The position numbers and the translations under genes were made by a program. Under the pieces are notes generated by a model that searched no databases, was not told where the DNA came from, and saw only the letters and a list, made by a program, of their open reading frames with translations. Shown here piece after piece: positions 56,238 to 64,000 of a stretch of 64,000 nt of DNA. The DNA is from Alitta virens (lineage: Eukaryota > Annelida > Polychaeta > Phyllodocida > Nereididae), in NCBI GenBank assembly GCA_932294295.1, contig OW028586.1, positions 7,655,701 to 7,719,700 of the forward strand, given 5' to 3'. Position 1 is the stretch's first letter; each line of letters opens with the position of its first letter.

Positions 56238-56429
56238 ATGTCAACAACAACATTCTGTCAACAACAATCAACTGTCAACAACAACCATCAGCAGCAACCA
56301 ACAACTGTCAACAACAACCATCAGCAGCAACCAAATCTGAAGAACAAGATGTCAACAATATTAAGAAGTCAACAACATCAAGATGTCAATAACATCAAGA
56401 TGTCCACAACATTAAGATGTAAACATTAA
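56238..56429 (+). repeat. A-block, subfamily A1
   Basis: Consensus A1 body with the inverted segment 626 bp away at 56864. The flank has private caaccac and gtcgacaatatt changes. Confidence 0.93.
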
Positions 56430-56863
56430 GATGTCAACATCATCATGATGTGAACAACATTAAGATGTAAACAACATTAAGATGTCAACAACATTAAGCT
56501 GTTAAAAACATTAAGCTGTCAACAACATTGAGCTGTCAACCACATTAAGCTGTCAACAACATTAGGGTGTCAACAACATTAAGCTGTCGACAATATTAGC
56601 CTGTCAACAACATTAAGCTGTTAACAACATTAAGCTGTCAACAACATTAAGCTGTCAACACCGTTAGGCTGTCAACAAAATTAGGCTGTCAACAAAGTTA
56701 TGCCATCAGCAACATTAAGCTGTCGGTCAACAACATTAAGGTGTCAACAACTTAAAGCTGTCAACAACATTAAGCTGTCAACAACATTAAGCTGTCAACA
56801 ACAATAAGCTGTCGACAACTTTAAGCTGTCTGTCAACAACATAAAGGTGTCTGTCAACAACAG

Positions 56864-56899
56864 TAATGTTGTTGACAGCCTAATGTTGTTGACAGGCAG
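56864..56899 (-). repeat. 36-bp inverted segment with perfect hairpin
   Basis: Has one change in its distal part (gacaggcag). Downstream, the ttgggtg to ctctc units are deleted, so aaggtg with caccatt follows almost at once. Confidence 0.94.
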
Positions 56900-57638
56900 C
56901 AACATTAGGCTGTCAACAACATTAAGCTGTCAACAACATTAGGCTGTCAACAACATTAGGCTGTCAACAACATTAAGGTGTCAACACCATTAAGCTGTCA
57001 ACAACATTAGGCTGTCGCCAAAGTTAAGCTATCAACAACATTAAGCTGTCAGTCAAAACATTAAGCTGTCAACAACATTAAGCTGTCAACAACATTAAGA
57101 TGTCAACAACATCAAGAATTCAACAACATCAAGATGTCAATAACATCAAGATGTCCAGAACATTAAGATGTAAACATTAAGATGTCAACAACATCATGAT
57201 GTGAACAACATTAAGATGTCAACAACATTAAGATGTCAACAACATTGAGACGTCAACAACATTAAGACATCAACAACATTAAGATGTCAACAACATTAAG
57301 ACGTCAACAACATTAAGATGTCAACAACATTAAGATGTCAACATCATTAAGATGTCAAGAACACTATGCTGTCTGTCAACAACATTAAGGTGTCTATCAT
57401 AACATTAAGCTGTCTGTCAACAACATTAAGCTGCCAACAACATCAAGCCGTCTGTCAACAACATTAAGCTCTCAATAACATTTAGCTCTCCACAAGATTA
57501 AGCTGTCAACAACATTAAGCTGTCAACAACATTAGGCTGTGAACAACATTAGGCTGTCAACAACATTAAGATGTCAAGAACATTAAGATGTCAACAATAT
57601 TAAGATGTCGACGACATTAAGATGTTAACAAAATTAAG

Positions 57639-57830
57639 ATGTCAACAACAACATTCTGTCAACAACAATCAACTGTCAACAACAACCATCAGCAGCAACC
57701 AACAACTGTCAACAACAACTATCAGCAGCAACCAAATCTGAAGAACAAGATGTCAACAATATTAAGAAGTCAACAACATCAAGATGTCAATAACATCAAG
57801 ATGTCCACAACATTAAGATGTAAACATTAA
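57639..57830 (+). repeat. A-block, subfamily A1, H28Y
   Basis: H28Y (aactatcag) is private. Upstream is a gatgttaacaaaatt unit. The downstream module is cut short near 58024, where ctgttaac joins caccgtt directly. Confidence 0.93.
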
Positions 57831-58716
57831 GATGTCAACATCATCATGATGTGAACAACATTAAGATGTAAACAACATTAAGATGTCAACAACATTAAGC
57901 TGTTAAAAACATTAAGCTGTCAACAACATTGAGCTGTCAACAACATTAAGCTGTCAACAACATTAGGGTGTCAACAACATTAAGCTGTCAACAATATTAG
58001 CCTGTCAACAACATTAAGCTGTTAACACCGTTAGGCTGTCAACAAAATTAGGCTGTCAACATAGTTATGCCATCAACAACATTAAGCTGTCGGTCAACAA
58101 CATTAAGGTGTCAACAACTTAAAGCTGTCAACAACATTAAGCTGTCTACAACATCAAGATGTCAATAACATCAAGATGTCCACAACATTAAGATGTAAAC
58201 ATTAAGATGTCAACAACATCATGATGTGAACAACATTAAGATGTCAACAACATTAAGATGTCAACAACATTGAGACGTCAACAACATTAAGACATCAACA
58301 ACATTAAGATGTCAACAACATTAAGACGTCAACAACATTAAGATGTCAACAACATTAAGATGTCAACAACATTAAGATGTCAAGAACACTATGCTGTCTG
58401 TCAACAACATTAAGGTGTCTATCATAACATTAAGCTGTCTGTCAACAACATTAGGCTGTCAACAACATTAAGACGTCAAAAAAATTAAGCAGTCAACGAC
58501 ATTAAGCTGTCAACAACATTAGGCTGTCTACAACATTAAGCTGTCCACAACTTTAAGGTGTCTGTCAACAACAGTAGTCTTTCAACAACATTAAGCTGTC
58601 CACAACTTTAAGGTGTCAACAACATTAGGCTGTCAACAACACTAAGATGTAAAGAACATTAAGATGTCAACAGCATTAAGATGTGAACAACATTAATATG
58701 TCGACAACATTAAGAT

Positions 58717-58911
58717 GTGAACAAAATTAAGATGTCTGTCAACAACAATCTGTCAACAAAAATCAACTGTCAACAACAACCATCAGCAGCAACCAACTCT
58801 GAAGAACAAGATGTCAACAACATCAAGATGTCAACAACATCAAGATGTCAACAACATCAAGAAGTCAACAACATCATGATGTCAATAACATCAAGATGTC
58901 CACAACATTAA
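58717..58911 (+). repeat. B-block, frame-altered variant
   Basis: A 4-bp expansion (gatgtctgtcaac) and an extra 17-bp unit change the frame, so it reads 64 codons with CQQQPSAATN in place of NNNHQQQPT. It is the same DNA element, not a distinct gene. Confidence 0.88.
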
Positions 58912-60456
58912 GATGTAAACATTAAGATGTCAACAACATCATGATGTGAACAACATTAAGCTGTCAACAACATTGAGACGTCAACAACATTAAGACATCA
59001 ACAACATTAAGATGTCAACAACATTAAGATGTCAACAACATTAAGATGTCAACATCATTAAGATGTCAACAACATTAAGATGTCAAGAACACTAGACTGT
59101 CTGTCAACAACATTAAGCTGTCAACAACTTTAGGGTGTCAACAACATTAAGCTGTCAACAACATTAAACTGTCAACAACATTATGCTGTTAACAACATTA
59201 AGCTCTCAACAACATTAAGCTGTCAACACCGTTAGGCTGTCAACAACATAAGGCTGTCAACAAAGTTATGCCATCAACAACATTAAGCTGTCGGTCAACA
59301 ACATTAAGGTGTTAACAACTTTAAGCTGTGAACAACATTAAGCTGTCAACAACATTAAGCTGTCAACAACATTAAGCTGTCTGTCAACAATATTCAGCTG
59401 CCAACAACATCAAGCTGTCTGTCAACAAGATTAAGCTCTCAATAACATTTAGCTCTCCACAACATTAAGCTGCCAACAACATTAAGCTGGCAACAACTTT
59501 AGGCTGTCTGTCAACAACATTAGGCTGTCAACAACATTCAGCTGTCTGTCAACAACATTAAGCTGCCAACAACATCAAGCTGTCTGTCAACAACATTAAG
59601 CTCTCAATAACATTTAGCTCTCCACAACATTAAGCTGTCAACAACATTAAGCTGTCAGCAACTTTAAGCTGTCTGTCAACAACATTAGGCTGTCAACAAC
59701 ATTAAGCTGTCAACAACTTTAAGCTGTCTGTCAACAACATTAAGGTGTCTGTCAATAAGATTAAGCTGTCTGTCAACAAAATTAGGCTGTCAACAACATT
59801 AAGACGTCAAAAAAATTAAGCAGTCAACGACATTAAACTGTCAACAACATTAGGCTGTCAACAACATTAAGCTGTCAACAACATTAAGCTGTCAAGAACA
59901 CTAAGCTGTCTGTCAACAACATTAAGCTGTCAACAACATTAGGGTGTCAACAACATTAAGCTGTCAACAACATTAGGGTGTCAACAACATTAAGCTGTCA
60001 ACAACATTAACCTGTCAACAACATTAAGCTGTCAACACCATTAAGCTGTCAACAATATTAGGCTGTCACCAAAGTCAAGCCATCAACAACATTAAGCTGT
60101 CGGTCAACAACTTTAAGCTGCCAACAACATTAAGCTGTCTGTCAACAACATTAAGCTGCCAACAACATCAAGCTGTCTGTCAACAACATTAAACTCTCAA
60201 TAACATTTAGCTCTCCACAACATTAAGCTGTCAACAACATTAAGCTGTCAACAACTTTAAGCTGTCTGTCAACAACATTAGGCTGTCAAAAACATTAAGC
60301 TGTCAACAACATTAGGCTGTCAACAAAGTTATGCCATCAACAACATTAAGCTGTCGGTCAACAACATTAGGCTGTCAACAACATTAAGATGTCAAGAACA
60401 TTAAGATGTCAACAATATTAAGATGTCGACGACATTAAGATGTCAACAAAATTAAG

Positions 60457-60648
60457 ATGTCAACAACAACATTCTGTCAACAACAATCAACTGTCAACAA
60501 CAACCATCAGCAGCAACCAACAACTGTCAACAACAACCATCAGCAGCAACCAAATCTGAAGAACAAGATGTCAACAATATTAAGAAGTCAACAACATCAA
60601 GATGTCAATAACATCAAGATGTCCACAACATTAAGATGTAAACATTAA
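60457..60648 (+). repeat. A-block, subfamily A1
   Basis: Preceded by an out-of-place caaagttatgccatc and ctgtcggtc pair (60324-60365), which normally sits downstream of A-blocks. The inverted segment follows at 626 bp. Confidence 0.93.
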
Positions 60649-61082
60649 GATGTCAACATCATCATGATGTGAACAACATTAAGATGTAAACAACATTAAG
60701 ATGTCAACAACATTAAGCTGTTAAAAACATTAAGCTGTCAACAACATTGAGCTGTCAACAACATTAAGCTGTCAACAACATTAGGGTGTCAACAACATTA
60801 GGCTGTCAACAATATTAGCCTGTCAACAACATTAAGCTGTTAACAACATTAAGCTGTCAACAACATTAAGCTGTCAACACCGTTAGGCTGTCAACAAAAT
60901 TAGGCTGTCAACAAAGTTATGCCATCAACAACATTAAGCTGTCGGTCAACAACATGAAGGTGTCAACAACTTTAAGCTGTCAACAACATTAAGCTGTCAA
61001 CAACATTAAGCTGTCAACAATATTAAGCTGTCGACAACTTTAAGCTGTCTGTCAACAACATTAAGGTGTCTGTCCACAACAG

Positions 61083-61118
61083 TAATGTTGTTGACAGCCT
61101 AATGTTGTTGACAGACAG
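61083..61118 (-). repeat. 36-bp inverted segment, one stem mismatch
   Basis: The left arm is ctgtccacaaca, one mismatch in the 12-bp stem. The related blocks at 9.5 and 29.1 kb lack this segment. Confidence 0.93.
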
Positions 61119-62140
61119 CAACATTAGGGTGTCAATAACATTAAGCTGTCAACAACATTAGGCTGTCAACAACATTAGGCTGTCAACAACATTTGGGTGT
61201 CAACAACATTAAGCTGTCAACAACATTAAGCTGTCAACAACATTTAGCTGTTAACAACATTAAACTCTCAACAACATTAAGCTGTCAACACCATTAAGCT
61301 GTCAACAACATTAGGCTGTCGCCAAAGTTAAGCCATCAACAACATTAAGCTGTCAGTCAACAACATTAAGCTGTCAACAACATTAAGCTGTCAACAACAT
61401 TAAGATGTCAACAACATCAAGAAATCAACAACATCAAGATGTCAATAACATCAAGATGTCCACAACATTAAGATGTAAACATTAAGATGTCAACAACAAC
61501 ATGATGTGGACAACATTAAGATGTGTCATTAAGCTGTCAACAACATTAAGATGTCAACAACATTAAGAAGTCAACAACATCAAGATGTCAATAACATCAA
61601 GATGTCCACAACATTAAGATGTAAACATTAAGATGTGAACAACATCATGATGTGAACAACATTAAGATGTCAACAACATTAAGATGTCAACAACATTGAG
61701 ACATCAACAACATTAAGACATCAACAACATTAAGACGTCAACAACATTAAGATGTCAACAACATTAAGATGTCAACAACATTAAGATGTCAACAACACTA
61801 GGCTGTCTGTCAACAACATTAAGGTGTCTATCAAAACATTAAGCTGTCTGTCAACAACATTAGGCTGTCAACAACATTAAGACGTCAAAAAAATTAAGCA
61901 GTCAACGACATTAAGCTGTCAACAACGTTAGGCTGTCTACAACATTAAGCTGTCCACAACTTTAAGGTGTCCGTCAACAACAGTAGGCTTTCAACAACAT
62001 TAAGCTGTCCACAACTTTAAGGTGTCAACAACATTAGGCTGTCAACAACACTAAGATGTAAAGAACATTAAGATGTCAACAGCATTAAGATGTGAACAAC
62101 ATTAATATGTCGACAACATTAAGATGTGAACAAAATTAAG

Positions 62141-62302
62141 ATGTCAACAACAACAATCTGTCAACAAAAATCAACTGTCAACAACAACCATCAGCAGCAA
62201 CCATCTCTGAAGAACAAGATGTCAACAACATCAAGATGTCAACAACATCAAGAAGTCAACAACATCAAGATGTCAATAACATCAAGATGTCCACAACATT
62301 AA
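62141..62302 (+). repeat. B-block
   Basis: 53-codon form with a private caaccatctctg; it corresponds to 10398 and 29973 in module order. Confidence 0.9.
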
Positions 62303-63758
62303 GATGTAAACATTAAGATGTCAACAACATCATGATGTGAACAACATTAAGATGTCAACAACATTAAGATGTCAACAACATTAAGACGTCAACAACATTA
62401 AGATGTCAACAACATTAAGATGTCAAGAACACTAGACTGTCTGTCAACAACATTAAGCTGTCAACAACTTTAGGGTGTCAACAACATTAAGCTGTCAACA
62501 ACATAAACCTGTCAACAACATTATGCTGTTAACAACATTAAGCTCTCAACAACATTAAGCTGTCAACACCGTTAGGCTGTCAACAACATTAGGCTGTCAA
62601 CAAAGTTATGCCATCAACAACATTAAGCTGTCGGTCAACAACATTAAGGTGTTAACAACTTTAAGCTGTCAACAACATTAAGCTGTCAACAACATTAAGC
62701 TGTCAAAAACATTAAGCTGTCAACAACATTAAGCTGTCTGTCAACAATATTCAGCTGCCAACAACATCAAGCTGTCTGTCAACAAGATTAAGCTCTCAAT
62801 AACATTTAGCTCTCCACAACATTAAGCTGCCAACAACATTAAGCTGTCAACAACTTTAGGCTGTCTGTCAACAACATTAGGCTGTCAACAACATTCAGCT
62901 GTCTGTCAACAACATTAAGCTGCCAACAACATCAACCTGTCTGTCAACAACATTAAGCTCTCAATAACATTTAGCTCTCCACAACATTAAGCTGTCAACA
63001 ACATTAAGCTGTCAGCAACTTTAAGCTGTCTGTCAACAACATTAGGCTGTCAACAACATTAAGCTGTCAACAACTTTAAGCTGTCTGTCAACAACATTAA
63101 GGTGTCTGTCAATAACATTAAGCTGTCTGTCAACAAAATTAGGCTGTCAACAACATTAAGACGTCAAAAAAATTAAGCAGTCAACGACATTATACTGTCA
63201 ACAACATTAGGCTGTCAACAACATTAAGCTGTCAACAACATTAAGCTGTCAAGAACACTAAGCTGTCTGTCAACAACATTAAGCTGTCAACAACATTAGG
63301 GTGTCAACAACATTAAGCTGTCAACAACATTAGGGTGTCAACAACATTAAGCTGTCAACAACATTAACCTGTCAACAACATTAAGCTGTCAACACCATTA
63401 AGCTGTCAACAATATTAGGCTGTCACCAAAGTCAAGCCATCAACAACATTAAGCTGTCGGTCAACAACTTTAAGCTGCCAACAACATTAAGCTGTCTGTC
63501 AACAACATAAAGCTGCCAACAACATCAAGCTGTCTGTCAACAACATTAAGCTCTCAATAACATTTAGCTCTCCACAACATTATGCTGTCAACAACATTAA
63601 GCTGTCAACAACTTTGAGCTGTCTGTCAACAACATTAGGCTGTCAACAACATTAAGCTGTCAACAACATTAGGCTGTCAACAACATTAGGCTGTCAACAA
63701 CATTAAGATGTCAAGAACATTAAGATGTCGACGACATTAAGATGTCAACAAAATTAAG

Positions 63759-63902
63759 ATGTCAACAACAAAATTCTGTCAACAACAATCAACTGTCAAC
63801 AACAACCATCAGCAGCAACCAACAACTGTCAACAACAACCATCAGCAGCAACCAAATCTGAAGAACAAGATGTCAACAACATTAAGCTGTCAACAACTTT
63901 AA
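63759..63902 (+). repeat. A-block with 3' deletion
   Basis: Has T5K (acaaaattc) and ends after 47 codons. It then joins a caactttaagctgtctg unit, a different downstream partner from the other two deleted copies, so the breakpoint is independent. Confidence 0.87.
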
Positions 63903-64000
63903 GCTGTCTGTCAACAACATTAAGGTGTCTGTCAATAACATTAAGCTGTCTGTCAACAACATTAGGCTGTCAACAACATTAAGACGTCAAAAAAATTAAG

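Larger units (their letters stand above)
1..64000. repeat. 17-bp satellite array, whole window
   Basis: The window consists end to end of units related to aagctgtcaacaacatt. Common variants are aggctg, aagatg, agggtg, aacctg and aaactg heads; caccatt, caccgtt, caaagtt and caacttt tails; a 21-bp form with ctgtctgtc or ctgtcggtc; and a 14-bp form, aagatgtaaacatt. Because 17 is not a multiple of 3 and each unit carries attaa, every forward frame meets a stop about every 51 bp, and the reverse strand is closed in the same way. I found no unit-free stretch of 300 bp, no splice-like gene structure, no tRNA or rRNA, and no transposon ends. Stretches between the landmark entries below are ordinary 17-21 bp units. 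The family is unknown to me; eukaryotic satellite DNA is an inference from size and organisation. Confidence 0.97.

Noticed and set aside
58717..58911. A distinct 64-codon gene
   Set aside because: It is a B-block whose frame was altered by a 4-bp expansion and one extra unit.
161..60648. The 63-codon ORFs as real genes
   Set aside because: No start context, promoter or flanking gene signal is visible. Copies accumulate amino-acid changes freely, four are truncated, and related B-blocks lose frame. They are annotated as repeat blocks.
961..62302. CAG/CAA trinucleotide expansion locus
   Set aside because: Runs are only two or three identical codons long and fixed within 33-bp subrepeats; I saw no length variation in the CAG run between copies.
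1..64000. CRISPR array
   Set aside because: The repeats are contiguous with no unique spacers, leader or cas genes.
1..64000. Telomeric repeat, from ttaggg in agggtg units and ttaggc in aggctg units
   Set aside because: The hexamers occur singly as single-base variants of the 17-bp unit and never in tandem.
1..64000. Bacterial promoters, from TTGACA on the minus strand in every unit
   Set aside because: It is part of the repeat; no TATAAT-like box lies at a suitable distance, and no gene follows.
1..64000. CENP-B box, because the unit is also 17 bp
   Set aside because: The required TTCG and CGGG core positions are absent; the length match is coincidental.
1..64000. Whole array as an assembly artefact
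   Set aside because: Copies differ by many point changes and single-unit indels with coherent inheritance, which artificial duplication would not give. Copy number in the youngest pairs, such as 33122-36763, still cannot be trusted without reads.

Overview
The 64 kb window is one uninterrupted tandem-repeat array. I see no protein-coding gene, RNA gene, transposon or unique sequence in it. The basic unit is a 17-bp minisatellite, consensus aagctgtcaacaacatt (about 35% GC, no CpG). By length I estimate 3,600-3,700 units. Apart from one 36-bp segment, every unit I read lies in the same orientation. An array of this size, with higher-order structure and no genes, fits eukaryotic satellite DNA (heterochromatic, centromeric or subtelomeric). 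The sequence does not identify the lineage, and I do not recognise the repeat family.

The units are not random copies. Distinct variant units (4-bp expansions to 21 bp, a 14-bp contraction, gtcgac, gacgtc, gttaac, ctctc and ccatc variants) recur in a fixed order and form modules. Three landmarks mark the modules. (1) The A-block is a Q/N-codon-rich CAA/CAG segment with two 33-bp subrepeats: 24 full and 4 truncated copies. (2) The B-block is a related segment with one subrepeat: 13 copies. (3) A 36-bp inverted segment makes a hairpin: 15 copies plus one truncated copy. A-block to inverted segment is exactly 626 bp in eight cases, and inverted segment to B-block is 581 bp in three.

These modules form higher-order repeats. 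Local tandem duplications have periods of 428, 518, 689, 860, 1821, 2974 and about 3.77 kb. Longer-range duplicated blocks lie at offsets of 4,113, 19,592, about 26,094 and 27,325-27,567 bp. Region by region: 0-8 kb carries the A2 subfamily of A-blocks and the 689, 518, 428 and 4,113 duplications; 8.9-14.8 kb matches 28.5-33.9 kb and, in part, 37.7-40.9 kb; 14.9-17.8 kb matches 42.5-45.2 kb and overlaps the 2974 tandem pair (16.3-20.8 kb); 20.4-22.2 kb holds the 860 pair; 33.1-36.8 kb holds the 1821 pair; 47.5-55.0 kb holds the 3.77 kb pair; 56-64 kb is a mosaic of the same modules, its 60.5-63.7 kb part resembling 8.9-12.5 kb.

The repeated 63-residue ORFs are products of the A-block falling between stop codons that otherwise occur in every frame. 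Their variation, truncations and frameshifts look neutral. The interesting biology is recombinational: footprints of unequal exchange, a spread micro-inversion with a perfect 12-bp stem, recombinant A-block haplotypes and deletions between homologous units.
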